A program made the translations under genes and the position numbers. Below the pieces are notes generated by a model. It worked only from the letters and a program-made list of their open reading frames with translations, had not been told where the DNA came from and searched no databases. From the NCBI GenBank assembly GCA_003559095.1, contig PWMW01000040.1, positions 1 to 50,548 on the forward strand: DNA of 50,548 nucleotides, written 5' to 3'. Origin of the DNA: Clostridiales bacterium (GTDB taxonomy: Bacteria; Bacillota; Limnochordia; Darwinibacteriales; B1SED10-159). How positions within the stretch are numbered: position 1 is the first letter of the stretch; each line of letters opens with the position of its first letter. Shown here piece by piece: positions 16,403-25,213 of the stretch.

Positions 16403-17617
16403 CTACTCATAATGTCGACTCAGCGGCAGGCTCATACAGCGCGGGCCGCCCCGCCCCCGCACCAACTCGGATCCTTCAATTTCGATGACTTCCACACCAT
16501 GCCGCTGCAGAACGCGATTGGTAGCTTGGTTGCGATTGTAGACAACAACCACCCCGGGCGCCACGGCCAGGCAGTTGGTGCTGTCACCCCACTGTTCCCG
16601 AGCAGCGGTAATGGGATCTCCGCCCCCGGAATGGATAATCTCCACGTCGGATAGCCCCAAAGCCTCGGCCAATCCTCGGCGCAGGGAATCGACCATCTCG
16701 GCCTTCACGCGACCGCCGGCGCCGCGGGTCAGACGATACACTTGGATCTGATGGCTGATGCCCGGGAACAAGAGGAACTTGTCCCCGTCCACCATGGTGA
16801 ACACCGTATCTAGATGCATAAAAGAACGTCTGGCAGGAATTTGGATCACCAGGATCGTGTCCAGAGCTTGCTTTTCCACCAAAAGTTGTTGAGCAGCGAC
16901 TTCAATAGCTTCCTCGGTGGTGCGCTCACTAAGGCCAAGACAGATGGAGCGCTCATTGAGTACCAGAACATCGCCGCCTTCCAGTCCGGCAGGCAGTTCA
17001 TCATCGAGCCAGCGTCCCATGGCCTGCTGTTGGAACAAAGGATGGTGTTTTTGGAGCATATCCAAAAAGATGGTTTCCCGTTTGCGGGCAGCACTGAACA
17101 TGGAACCAAGCAGAACCTTTCCCCCAATGACCGCACCATGATCCCGGGTGAAGTACATACTAGGCATGGGATCCAGGTAAAACGGATAACTGTCGGCAGT
17201 CAGATCACTGAGTGTGCGGTGCTGCTTGAACTGGGCTACATCCTTTTTGGCCAGACCAGCGGTGAGCATGGTCAGCGTGCTCTTGTGGGGCAACTGCAGC
17301 AGGTATTCGTAGACGGCACTGCGCACATCAGGGTGAAACAATCGGGTATAAGCCAAGTGCGCCTTGATAATCTGCTCCTTTACGTGGGGAACGCGAAAAA
17401 TGTCTTCCAGAAGATCAAACAAGTAGTGTACTTGGGCGCCCCGCTGCCGCAGCACCCGGGCGAAGCCATCATGTTCTTCCTGAGCCCTCTGCAACCAAGG
17501 AATCTCGTCAAAGAGCAGATCCTCCAAGTAGCGGGGAACTAAATTTTCCAGCTCATGCCCGGGACGATGCAGCATAACGCTGGTTAAGGGATGAATTTCT
17601 GAGGTCACCTGCCACAC
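16403..17617 (-). CDS. arcA: Arginine deiminase
   Basis: A 404-residue guanidino-group hydrolase that converts L-arginine to citrulline and ammonia. The N-terminal SEIHPLTSVMLHRPGHELE (6-24) is diagnostic. Active-site residues are present: FTRD (156-159), E213 in GLEGGDVLVLN, H268 and D270 in MHLDTVFTMVD, and nucleophile C394 in GGPRCMSLPLSRH. The GTG at 17617 has GGAG eight bases upstream and gives the normal family length. No arcB, arcC or arginine/ornithine antiporter lies nearby, so this copy is separated from the rest of the pathway. It is followed closely by the radical SAM gene. Confidence 0.94.
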   Translation of the reverse strand: MWQVTSEIHPLTSVMLHRPGHELENLVPRYLEDLLFDEIPWLQRAQEEHDGFARVLRQRGAQVHYLFDLLEDIFRVPHVKEQIIKAHLAYTRLFHPDVRSAVYEYLLQLPHKSTLTMLTAGLAKKDVAQFKQHRTLSDLTADSYPFYLDPMPSMYFTRDHGAVIGGKVLLGSMFSAARKRETIFLDMLQKHHPLFQQQAMGRWLDDELPAGLEGGDVLVLNERSICLGLSERTTEEAIEVAAQQLLVEKQALDTILVIQIPARRSFMHLDTVFTMVDGDKFLLFPGISHQIQVYRLTRGAGGRVKAEMVDSLRRGLAEALGLSDVEIIHSGGGDPITAAREQWGDSTNCLAVAPGVVVVYNRNQATNRVLQRHGVEVIEIEGSELVRGRGGPRCMSLPLSRHYE

Positions 17618-17642
17618 AGCACTCACTCCTTTTCTCTCAGAC

Positions 17643-17680
17643 AGCGAAAAGCGAAAAGAGCCCTGCAAGAGGCTCTTTTC
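17643..17680 (-). terminator. Intrinsic terminator after the first permease pair
   Basis: Perfect 10-base arms (17653-17662 and 17671-17680) around an 8-base loop. On the minus strand the stem ends in CTTTTC and is followed by GCTTTTCGC. It lies just after the DppC-type stop and before arcA, so arcA may depend on partial readthrough. Confidence 0.75.
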
Positions 17681-17686
17681 CCTGCC

Positions 17687-18520
17687 CTAGCGATTCTTCA
17701 ATCGGGGATCCAGAATATCCCGCAGACCATCACCCAACAGGTTAAAGCCCAAAACAGTGGCGACGATGGCCAACCCAGGATACAGCGTTACATGGGGTGC
17801 CGAACGGATGGCCTGGCGTCCCACACTGAGCATGCGTCCCCAGCTGATGGCCGGCGGCTGGGCGCCCAGACCCAAAAAGCTCAACGAAGCTTCCGTAACA
17901 ATGGCCGTACCCATGCCCAACGTGGCCAAAACCACAATGGGGGCAAATCCATTGATAAGAATATGCCGGAACAAAATTCGCATGTGACCACAGCCAATGG
18001 CTTGGGCTGCTTCCACGAACTCTTCCTCTTTGAGTGCCAAGACCTGACTGCGGGTTACCCTAGCCATGGCGGGAATACGCACGATGGCAATGGCAATCAT
18101 GGTATTGACGATCCCCGGTCCCAGCGTAGCCACGATGGCAATGGCCAACAAGACGCCGGGAAAGGCAAGAATCAAATCCATGAGGCGCATAATGATATTA
18201 TCCACGGCGCCACCTGCATATCCAGCGGCCGAACCAAGGATCACACCGATCAGTAGCGACAATCCCGTGGCAATCAGGCCGACCATCAACGATAGACGCG
18301 TGCCCATGATGATACGGGAAAACACGTCGCGACCCAGATCATCGGTTCCCATGATGTGGTCAGCGCCGAGTCCTGCGGGCAGTTGGTAACGGGCGAACAG
18401 GTTTTGGCGATACGGATCCTGCGGTGTGATATGCGGTGCGAACACCGCCGACAAGATCAGCGTACCAATGATGATGATCCCCAAAAAGGCACTGCGGTTG
18501 CGTAGTATCTTTTTGACCAA
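17687..18520 (-). CDS. Dipeptide/oligopeptide ABC transporter permease, DppC type (cassette 1)
   Basis: A 277-residue inner-membrane permease with six predicted helices. The family-specific ADHIMGTDDLGRDVFSRII after the first helix is present, and the EAA coupling loop is EAAQAIGCGHMRILFRHI. The closing LGDGLRDILDPRLKNR is typical of DppC. The start is TTG, with GGGGGG upstream, 14 bases after the DppB-type gene. No solute-binding protein and no ATPase gene accompany this pair, unlike the other three cassettes, which at least have a binding protein. Confidence 0.93.
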   Translation of the reverse strand: MVKKILRNRSAFLGIIIIGTLILSAVFAPHITPQDPYRQNLFARYQLPAGLGADHIMGTDDLGRDVFSRIIMGTRLSLMVGLIATGLSLLIGVILGSAAGYAGGAVDNIIMRLMDLILAFPGVLLAIAIVATLGPGIVNTMIAIAIVRIPAMARVTRSQVLALKEEEFVEAAQAIGCGHMRILFRHILINGFAPIVVLATLGMGTAIVTEASLSFLGLGAQPPAISWGRMLSVGRQAIRSAPHVTLYPGLAIVATVLGFNLLGDGLRDILDPRLKNR

Positions 18521-18534
18521 TGTATCACACCCCC

Positions 18535-19515
18535 CTATTCATAGCGAATGCGCGGATTCAGGAATCCATAGCTCAAATCTACAGCCAAGTTTACCAGGGA
18601 AAAGATCAGGGCCAGCATCAAGACACCGCCTTGGACAATAGGAAAATCCCGCTGGCTGATGGCATTGACGATTAAACGCCCCACACCGGGCCAAGCAAAG
18701 ACCGTCTCGGTGACAACAGCTCCGCCCAAGAGAGCGCCGAACTGCACGCCCACAATGGTCACCACCGGCAGCAGCGCATTGCGCAGTGCGTGTTTGTAGA
18801 CCACAATGCGGCCAGAGAGGCCTTTGGCCCGAGCGGTCCGCACGTAGTCGCGGTTCAAGATATCCAGCATGCTCGAACGGGTCAGTCGTGTTAAGACTGC
18901 GGCCATGGATAGGCCTAGACTTAAGGCCGGCAACAGCACATAGCGAATGCCGTCCCAGAAAGGAGCCAAACTACCTGTGGTGATAGATTGCCAAAGACCA
19001 GGAAGAACTCCGATACCCCGCCCGAAGAGCGGCAGCGGTGTATTCAGTGCCACAAATGTCAACAAGACCAAGGCCAGCCAGAAGGGCGGCATGCTCACTG
19101 CCAAAAGGGATACAACCATGCTGAGCATATCAATCACGGTGCCGCGCTTGAGGGCGGCTAGAACTCCCAACGGTATGGCCGTCGATACGGCAATAATTAC
19201 GGATACGACAGCCAACTCCACAGTAGCGCCCATGCGTTCCCAAATCAGCGAGCTGATGTTGATGCCCTGGCGGATGGAAACGCCCAAATCCCCTTGAAGA
19301 GCCCTGCCCAACCAAGAAAAGTACTGCTGCGGCAGGGGACGATCGAATCCATACAGTTCCATAAGCCTCTGGTAGTCGGCGGGATCGTGGTCCTCACCCA
19401 GCAGCACCAAAATCGGGTCTCCGGGAGCGATATGTACCATAAGGAAAACTAGAATTGATACACCGAACAAGATGAGCACTAAGTAAAAAAGCCGACGCAT
19501 GGTGTATTCAAACAC
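18535..19515 (-). CDS. Dipeptide/oligopeptide ABC transporter permease, DppB type (cassette 1)
   Basis: A 326-residue permease with the DppB N-terminus (RRLFYLVLILFGVSILVF, then IAPGDP) and a large periplasmic loop containing YGFDRPLPQQYFSWLG. The EAA loop is RTARAKGLSGRIVVYKHALR, and the C-terminus is LSYGFLNPRIRYE. The longest frame starts at 19629, but AAGGAGGG sits nine bases before the GTG at 19515, and a good promoter lies within the excess. It is the first gene of its unit. Confidence 0.93.
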   Translation of the reverse strand: MFEYTMRRLFYLVLILFGVSILVFLMVHIAPGDPILVLLGEDHDPADYQRLMELYGFDRPLPQQYFSWLGRALQGDLGVSIRQGINISSLIWERMGATVELAVVSVIIAVSTAIPLGVLAALKRGTVIDMLSMVVSLLAVSMPPFWLALVLLTFVALNTPLPLFGRGIGVLPGLWQSITTGSLAPFWDGIRYVLLPALSLGLSMAAVLTRLTRSSMLDILNRDYVRTARAKGLSGRIVVYKHALRNALLPVVTIVGVQFGALLGGAVVTETVFAWPGVGRLIVNAISQRDFPIVQGGVLMLALIFSLVNLAVDLSYGFLNPRIRYE

Positions 19516-19570
19516 GTACAAATTCCCTCCTTCAGCGTGTATGCGAGCCGATGTGTTCATGACTCTGTAA

Positions 19571-19599
19571 AGTATAACAGCATGGTCCGGCAAAGACAA
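19571..19599 (-). promoter_or_regulatory. SigA-type promoter of permease cassette 1
   Basis: On the minus strand TTGTCT (19594-19599), a 17-base spacer and TATACT (19571-19576), ending 55 bases before the DppB-type GTG start. The -35 is 4 of 6 and the -10 is 5 of 6. Confidence 0.65.
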
Positions 19600-19671
19600 G
19601 CACATCATGGCCGTCCAAGCGGTCTGCACGCGGCAGGTTCACAGCGAATTTCACTGGCAGAAACACGATGA

Positions 19672-21351
19672 TCACTCGTGACGCTCGAAACAGGACCCGC
19701 CGATAAACTCCCGCAAAATGGAGTTACACGGGATATCTTTCTCCGTGGCAATGGCGTGAAAATGGCTGAGGAAGCGCAGCAGTCGCCGTGCCTCGGAATA
19801 CACCGCAGATTCCTGGCTGATCCCCGACAGCAGCGGCTCAGCATAGGGTTTCAGCACGGCCAGTTCGTAGACCAGCGTTGAGTTGAACATGACATCGGCA
19901 CCTTCTTGGAACGGGAAGATGTGCCGTTCTTCACCGCGACGCACCGACGGCCAGCGTCCGATGGTATCCAGGGCACTGTACGAGCGAAATTGGTGATCCC
20001 GGACCATCCGCCGCAGCAGCCGCACGTCGGTGGTGGGAATGCGCGTGTGATCATCTAGGTTGAGGTTGGTCAAAGCGCTGACATAGACCTTGAACTTGCG
20101 TCCTTTGGGGATACTCGACGTCAGAGCATCGTTCAACCCGTGAATACCTTCGATGATCAGCGGCTGTTCCCGCGTAACCTGCAGCGTATGGCCGGTCCAT
20201 TGGCGCTCCCCTGTCTTGAAATCGTAGGTTGGAAGTTCCACTTTCTGTCCTTGGATCAACAGGCTGAGATGTTCATTGAACAGCTCCGTATCAATGGCTT
20301 CCAGCGCCTCAAAGTCGTAGTTACCCTCGTCGTCCTTGGGGGTTAAGGACCGAGGCACAAAATAGTCATCCAAGCCAATGGCCACGGGCTGCAGCCCGTT
20401 CACCCGCAGCTGCACCGACAAACGCTGGGCGAATGTGGTTTTTCCCGACGACGATGGGCCGGCAATCAGGATGACACGGAGACGATCGCGGTTCGCCGCT
20501 ATCGCATCAGCGATCTGGGCAATCTGCTTTTCGTGGTAGGCCTCACTGACTCGGACCAGACTGCCCACTTTGGGACTGGTTACTGTTAAGTTCAAGGCCG
20601 CTGCGTCTTCAATGGCAATGTTCTTCTGCCATCGTTCCGCTTCGAAATAAGCATTGGCCAACTGGCCCTGTTCCACATAGGGAGGAATCACGCACGGATC
20701 CTGCCGTTTTGGATATTCCAGAATAAAACCAGGTAGATAAAAACGAAGTTTGAAGTACTTCAAAAGTCCGGCATCGGGCACCATAGCACTGGCCAGATAA
20801 TCCCGATACCATCCCAAATGGTGAATGGTGACCTGCTGACGACGGCTTGTATCCAAAAGGCGCACCTTGCTGTTCATGCCCTGCGCCCGGAAAATCTCCT
20901 TAGCTTTGGCGATGGGCACCTTTTCCAGCACAAAGGACTCGTTCTGCTCCACGATCTCATGCATGCGCCGTTCTACGGCCTCAATGTCTTTTTCCGAAAC
21001 CGGCCGTTCAAAGGAAATTTCACCGTAGAGGCCGTTGCTGAGCGAATGTTTGACGAACACTCGGCAGCCGGGTAGAATTTCGTGAAATGCCCGCAGCATC
21101 AAAAAGACCAGACTGTTGCGGTAAACACGCATTCCTTCCTCCGTATTTACCGGCACCCACTGCAGCCGACACGATGTCTGCAGCCGATACGACAGATCCC
21201 GTACGGTATTGTTCACCCTAACCGCCGTAATGAAGGGCTCGGCCTCTGCGGAGCAGCCATTGTTGGCAGGCAGCAGATCTTTGGCCATGGTTCCCTTGGC
21301 TACGCTGACGGTGCCATTGTCCGTATGCACCTGAATGATGTTTGTGTCCAT
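19672..21351 (-). CDS. Nucleoside (uridine-type) kinase with TGS and tRNA-synthetase-like N-terminal domains
   Basis: A 559-residue protein. Residues 1-70 resemble a TGS domain, and about 75-215 a threonyl-tRNA-synthetase second-additional-like domain. The C-terminal half is a uridine-kinase-type P-loop NTPase with Walker A GPSSSGKTT at 298-306, a GLDDYFVPR motif and EGIHGLND. This architecture is known from Firmicutes and Thermotogae, where the enzyme phosphorylates nucleosides; the role of the N-terminal part is unknown. The HxxxH signature of the synthetase-like domain shows only partially. The ATG has GGGAGG upstream. It follows the ThrE-type genes by 32 bases on the same strand. Confidence 0.9.
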   Translation of the reverse strand: MDTNIIQVHTDNGTVSVAKGTMAKDLLPANNGCSAEAEPFITAVRVNNTVRDLSYRLQTSCRLQWVPVNTEEGMRVYRNSLVFLMLRAFHEILPGCRVFVKHSLSNGLYGEISFERPVSEKDIEAVERRMHEIVEQNESFVLEKVPIAKAKEIFRAQGMNSKVRLLDTSRRQQVTIHHLGWYRDYLASAMVPDAGLLKYFKLRFYLPGFILEYPKRQDPCVIPPYVEQGQLANAYFEAERWQKNIAIEDAAALNLTVTSPKVGSLVRVSEAYHEKQIAQIADAIAANRDRLRVILIAGPSSSGKTTFAQRLSVQLRVNGLQPVAIGLDDYFVPRSLTPKDDEGNYDFEALEAIDTELFNEHLSLLIQGQKVELPTYDFKTGERQWTGHTLQVTREQPLIIEGIHGLNDALTSSIPKGRKFKVYVSALTNLNLDDHTRIPTTDVRLLRRMVRDHQFRSYSALDTIGRWPSVRRGEERHIFPFQEGADVMFNSTLVYELAVLKPYAEPLLSGISQESAVYSEARRLLRFLSHFHAIATEKDIPCNSILREFIGGSCFERHE

Positions 21352-21383
21352 AGTGCGACCTCCCGTGGCAGATAAACGAGTTG

Positions 21384-21803
21384 CTAGCGATTCACCGGTC
21401 GCATGCGGAACAATGAGCTGACCATGATAATGCCCACCGCGATGGCGCCCGATGCGAAAAACGTGTCAATCAGATAGACTAAACCTGTATCCGTACTTCC
21501 CTGAAGGAAATGCAGTACGGTCATGTAGGCGAGCCCTCCGGGAACCAGTGGGATCACGCCGGGGATCACAAAGAGCGTTGTGGGCTGACGGAGTCGGCGC
21601 GCCAACCACTCACTGCTGCCAGCAGCAGCAGCAGCACCGATCAACAGTGAAACAATATCGCCCGTTAACGGCTCTAGAAACAGCACCACGGCCCAGGACA
21701 GCATGCCCACGGCGCCAGCAGCTGGAACGTACCAACGCGGCACCCCGTAGAGGATGGCAAAACCTGAGGAAGCGGCCAAGGCCGCAAGCCACTGTTCTAC
21801 CAT
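21384..21803 (-). CDS. Threonine/serine exporter, C-terminal-type subunit (DUF3815/ThrE_2)
   Basis: A 139-residue membrane protein with about four or five helices and the VIPGVIPLVPGGLAYMTVLH segment characteristic of the ThrE_2 family. Together with the DUF1212 partner it forms a split version of the ThrE threonine/serine exporter. The ATG start, with GGGGGTGA upstream, overlaps the last seven bases of the partner gene, so translation is coupled and the products probably act as one complex. Confidence 0.88.
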   Translation of the reverse strand: MVEQWLAALAASSGFAILYGVPRWYVPAAGAVGMLSWAVVLFLEPLTGDIVSLLIGAAAAAGSSEWLARRLRQPTTLFVIPGVIPLVPGGLAYMTVLHFLQGSTDTGLVYLIDTFFASGAIAVGIIMVSSLFRMRPVNR

Positions 21804-22567
21804 GGAATCACCCCCATGATGCCCAACACAGCTGCCACACCCACAGCAACAGCTAGGGCGGTTACCCCGGCTTCTGCGGCTCGCGCTACTCCAGAGACCA
21901 ACTCACCGCTGAGTAGGTCTCGCAGGGATGTGGTTATGGTGATCCCGGGAACCAATACCATAACTCCAGCCAGGATCACAATGTCCATCGAGGCTGTCAA
22001 GAACCTGGTCCCCACAACACCCAAGGCGGCAGCGGCAAAGGCTGCCGATGTCGAGGCCAAAAACGGCGGCACCCGTCGCCGCCGTGCCCAGAGCATGACC
22101 AGCATGGCCAGGGCGCCGTTCAGGCCAGCCAAGACCGTTTCAGGCCACGTACCCCCGAAGATTACGGCAAAGGCGGCGCTGCCCAGGGCGCCGGCAGCGG
22201 TGATCCAGAGTGGACTGTAGCTCTGCATCTCTTCGCATGCTGTCAACGCAGTGGTCAGAGTTTGCAGGCGCGGCTGCGCAGCAAATTCTCGCGACAGCTG
22301 GTTCAAAGCGGCGATCCGAGCTAAGTTCGCTTCAACACGGCGGATCCGCCGGACTCGAGAATAAACGGGGCCGTCTCGGGATACCAACGTGGCAAAGAGA
22401 CCTGTGGGCGTGGCGAACACTTCCGCCCTGGCAAATCCAGCGGCCAGAGCCAGCCGTTCGACGGTATCCTCGACGCGGTAAATTTCAGCACCGCTGGCCA
22501 ACAGTACCTGACCCACATCAACAATGGCATTCACATATTGCTCGGATTCCATCTTCAACGCCATCAC
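21797..22567 (-). CDS. Threonine/serine exporter, N-terminal-type subunit (DUF1212/ThrE)
   Basis: A protein of up to 256 residues. A cytoplasmic N-terminal part with LLASGAEIYRVEDTVERLA, the DUF1212 signature, is followed by five hydrophobic helices with VMVLVPGITITTSLRDLLSG. It exports threonine or serine with the ThrE_2 partner. The exact start is uncertain: GGAAGG precedes a GTG, an ATG, a TTG (nine bases away, best spacing) and another ATG within 15 bases. It is divergent from the M20 peptidase across a 101-base interval that contains a small hairpin at 22600-22616 and no clear promoter. Confidence 0.88.
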   Translation of the reverse strand: MMALKMESEQYVNAIVDVGQVLLASGAEIYRVEDTVERLALAAGFARAEVFATPTGLFATLVSRDGPVYSRVRRIRRVEANLARIAALNQLSREFAAQPRLQTLTTALTACEEMQSYSPLWITAAGALGSAAFAVIFGGTWPETVLAGLNGALAMLVMLWARRRRVPPFLASTSAAFAAAALGVVGTRFLTASMDIVILAGVMVLVPGITITTSLRDLLSGELVSGVARAAEAGVTALAVAVGVAAVLGIMGVIPW

Positions 22568-22668
22568 CCTTCCATACGTTTCGGCATTGCAAAGGTTGAA
22601 TCCTTCAGCAGGATTGCATTGGCCAGACGCAGAAAGTCAATGCAAAACCAAATATCGGAGGTTAGATC

Positions 22669-23787
22669 ATGACCGAACGTACACAGCGATTGCTGGCTGA
22701 GTTCCTGGAACTGGTCCAGATTAACTGCAGCAGCCGCGCCGAACGGCCCATGGCCGACGCGCTCATTCCCAAGTTGCAGGCTCTGGGTTTTTCTGTGGAG
22801 GAAGACAATGCTGGGCAGACCATTGGCGGCAATGCCGGCAATGTCATCGCACGGCTGGCCGGGCCGGCACCAGGGCCCACCCTTCTGCTTTGCGCTCACA
22901 TGGACCGCGTCACACCCGGCCAGAACATCCAGCCAACAGTGGTAGACGGGGTCATCCGCAGCGATGGGACCACCATTCTGGCCGCTGACGACGTCTCTGG
23001 GTTGGTTGCGATTCTGGAGGGAGTTCGCCGGGCCCAGGAAGATGGTGTCCAGCTGCCTTCCCTCGAAGTCGTCTTCACCATAGCTGAAGAAGGCGGTTTG
23101 TTCGGTGCCAAGGCCTGTGATGCGTCCCAGTTGCATGCCGATATGGGATTTTTCTTTGACAGCAATGGCCCCGTAGGAACCATCATTGTGCAGGCTCCCA
23201 GTCAGAACAGTATGGAGTTCGTTGTGGAAGGGCGAGCCGCCCATGCCGGTGTGAACCCCGAGGCCGGTATCAACGCTCTGCAGATCGCTGCCCAGGGGGT
23301 CGCTGCTATGAAACTGGGTCGCATTGACGCAGAGACCACGGCGAACATTGGTGTTTTTCAGGCAGGATCGGCAACGAACATTGTGCCCGACCGCGCCACT
23401 CTCAAAGGCGAAGCTCGCTCCCTGGATCCGGAAAAACTGGAGAAGCAGACGGATCACATGGTTGCGTGCCTGCGCAGTGCCGCCCAAGCCGGTGGAGCAT
23501 TGTGCCAAGAGACAGTGAACCTGAGCTATCCGGGATACCGCTTTGAAGAAGACCACCCTGTGGTGCAGCGGGCAGTGCAGGCGGCGAAGGCTGCCAGGTT
23601 GGACGTGACTCTCAAAGGCACTGGGGGCGGCAGCGATGCCAATGTCTTTAACGGCAAGGGTATTCCTTCTTTGGTCTTCGGTATGGGATACACAGACGTT
23701 CACAGCACGAAGGAATCGCTGCCCGTGGCTGAATTGGAACGCAGCGCCCAATTGGTCTATACACTGATCGGAGGCACTCTGCAGTGA
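22669..23787 (+). CDS. M20-family peptidase, PepT-like
   Basis: A 372-residue zinc-dependent exopeptidase of the PepT-like M20/M42 group, which removes N-terminal residues from short peptides. Metal and catalytic positions are visible: H77 and D79 (CAHMDRV), bridging D107 or D108 (LAADDVSG), general base E140 with E141 (IAEEGG), D164 (FFDSNGP) and H345 (TDVHSTKES). The dimerisation/lid domain is inserted between about 180 and 290. It starts at ATG with GGAGG seven bases upstream, and its stop overlaps the methyltransferase start by four bases. It may process peptides imported by the permease cassettes. Confidence 0.92.
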   Translation: MTERTQRLLAEFLELVQINCSSRAERPMADALIPKLQALGFSVEEDNAGQTIGGNAGNVIARLAGPAPGPTLLLCAHMDRVTPGQNIQPTVVDGVIRSDGTTILAADDVSGLVAILEGVRRAQEDGVQLPSLEVVFTIAEEGGLFGAKACDASQLHADMGFFFDSNGPVGTIIVQAPSQNSMEFVVEGRAAHAGVNPEAGINALQIAAQGVAAMKLGRIDAETTANIGVFQAGSATNIVPDRATLKGEARSLDPEKLEKQTDHMVACLRSAAQAGGALCQETVNLSYPGYRFEEDHPVVQRAVQAAKAARLDVTLKGTGGGSDANVFNGKGIPSLVFGMGYTDVHSTKESLPVAELERSAQLVYTLIGGTLQ

Positions 23788-25130
23788 GCTATGCTCCTTG
23801 GCCGGAACCGTTCCTCCAGAACATGCGGCGCCAGCTGGAGAATCCAGGCCTCTACAAAGCTTTTCTCGAAGCATTGGGGGGCCGGCGTACCGCTGGGCTG
23901 CGGTTCAATCCCCTTAAGACAACCCGGGCGCAATTTTTGCAGCTGGTCCCTTTCGACCTAGAGCCCGTACCATGGTGTGCTGCGGGCTTCTACTTCGATG
24001 AACTCGTCGATCATCCAGGGCGGCACGCACTGCACGCAGCGGGCCTCTTTTACGTCCAAGAACCCAGTGCCATGAGCGTCGTGCCGGCCCTCGATGTCCA
24101 GCGGGAGCATTGGGTCCTCGATATGTGCGCGGCACCCGGCGGCAAAAGTACGCAGCTTGCGGCGGACCTGGACCATACCGGAGTCTTGGTGGCTAACGAG
24201 ATCCATCCCAAGCGCTTGAAAGCGTTGGGCGAAAACCTCGAGCGCTGGGGCAGCCCCGGAACAGTCATCACCCAAGAGGATCCTTCGCGCTTAGCTCAGC
24301 GTTGGGGTCCCATATTCCAGCGCATTTTGCTGGACGCACCGTGTTCTGGCGAAGGGATGTTCCGCAAAGACGCAGAGGCTGTAGCCACATGGTCGTTGGC
24401 CAAGGTTACAGAATTGGCAGCCCTGCAGCGCCGTCTGTTGGCTGCAGCCCATGACTTGTTGGCTCCGGGCGGCCTTTTGGTATACTCCACCTGCACATTT
24501 AATGAAGAGGAAAACGAGCGCCAAGTGGAGCATGTTCTCCAAGAGTTTCCCCGTATGTCGCTGCAGCGCCAAGAGCGCCTCTGGCCCCACAAACAACGGG
24601 GTGAAGGACACTTTTACGCTGTTTTCCAGAAAAACGACAGCGACGCTGTCCTCCCGAAGCGGACCCTGCAGGCCGCCAGCGGAAACCTTGGGCACGAGGA
24701 AACCCGCCTCTGGAGCCAATTCCGCCGGGACTATCTGCTCCAGGTTCCCCTTTTGGACCAGGACATTTTTGCCCTCCAGCTGCGCCGAGAGCGCTTGTAT
24801 CTGATACCCAAGATGCTGCCGACGTTGGTGGGATTGCGAGTTCTCCGTTCTGGTGTAGAGTTAGGCCAGTTTAAGAAAGGCCGCTTCGAACCGTCCCATG
24901 GACTGGCACTGCTCCTCCAGGCGCAGCATTGTGTGCACGGTCTGGAACTAGACCCGGACGACCCAGCTCTAGAGGGTTACCTGACTGGCCACGTTCTACC
25001 GGGAACATCCGCACGGGGTTGGGGTCTGGTGTCGGCTGGCGGCCACGGAGTCGGTTGGGCCAAAGAAAGCGGCGGCAAATGGAAAAACCACTACCCTAAG
25101 GGTCTGCGGCGCTCCGGCTCGGTCCATTGA
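23784..25130 (+). CDS. NOL1/NOP2/Sun-family RNA cytosine-C5 methyltransferase (RsmF-like)
   Basis: A 448-residue S-adenosylmethionine-dependent methyltransferase. The SAM site is MCAAPGGKSTQL (114-125). The two catalytic cysteines are C187 in DAPCSGEGMF and C237 in YSTCTFNEEE, as in the family's two-cysteine mechanism. A C-terminal PUA-like RNA-binding part follows (about 310-440). RsmF acts on 16S rRNA position 1407; the target here is inferred. It begins at GTG in a GTGA overlap with the peptidase stop, so the two genes are translationally coupled. Confidence 0.92.
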   Translation: MSYAPWPEPFLQNMRRQLENPGLYKAFLEALGGRRTAGLRFNPLKTTRAQFLQLVPFDLEPVPWCAAGFYFDELVDHPGRHALHAAGLFYVQEPSAMSVVPALDVQREHWVLDMCAAPGGKSTQLAADLDHTGVLVANEIHPKRLKALGENLERWGSPGTVITQEDPSRLAQRWGPIFQRILLDAPCSGEGMFRKDAEAVATWSLAKVTELAALQRRLLAAAHDLLAPGGLLVYSTCTFNEEENERQVEHVLQEFPRMSLQRQERLWPHKQRGEGHFYAVFQKNDSDAVLPKRTLQAASGNLGHEETRLWSQFRRDYLLQVPLLDQDIFALQLRRERLYLIPKMLPTLVGLRVLRSGVELGQFKKGRFEPSHGLALLLQAQHCVHGLELDPDDPALEGYLTGHVLPGTSARGWGLVSAGGHGVGWAKESGGKWKNHYPKGLRRSGSVH

Positions 25131-25140
25131 TGGCAGGCAA

Positions 25141-25184
25141 AAGCACCCTGCGAACGGCTTAATACCGCCGATCCCAGGGTGTTT
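25141..25184. terminator. Terminator between convergent methyltransferase and MATE genes
   Basis: Ten-base arms (25141-25150 and 25175-25184, one G-T wobble) with a 24-base interior that can itself fold. T-tracts follow on both strands (GTTTG and GCTTTTG), consistent with bidirectional use. Confidence 0.7.
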
Positions 25185-25213
25185 GTCATTGCAGATACGC
25201 AGCCGCCATCCAG

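Noticed and set aside
22564-23874. Long minus-strand open frame (436 codons) opposite the M20 peptidase
   Set aside because: It lies antisense to a gene with all catalytic residues, has no family similarity and no ribosome site; it is a shadow frame.
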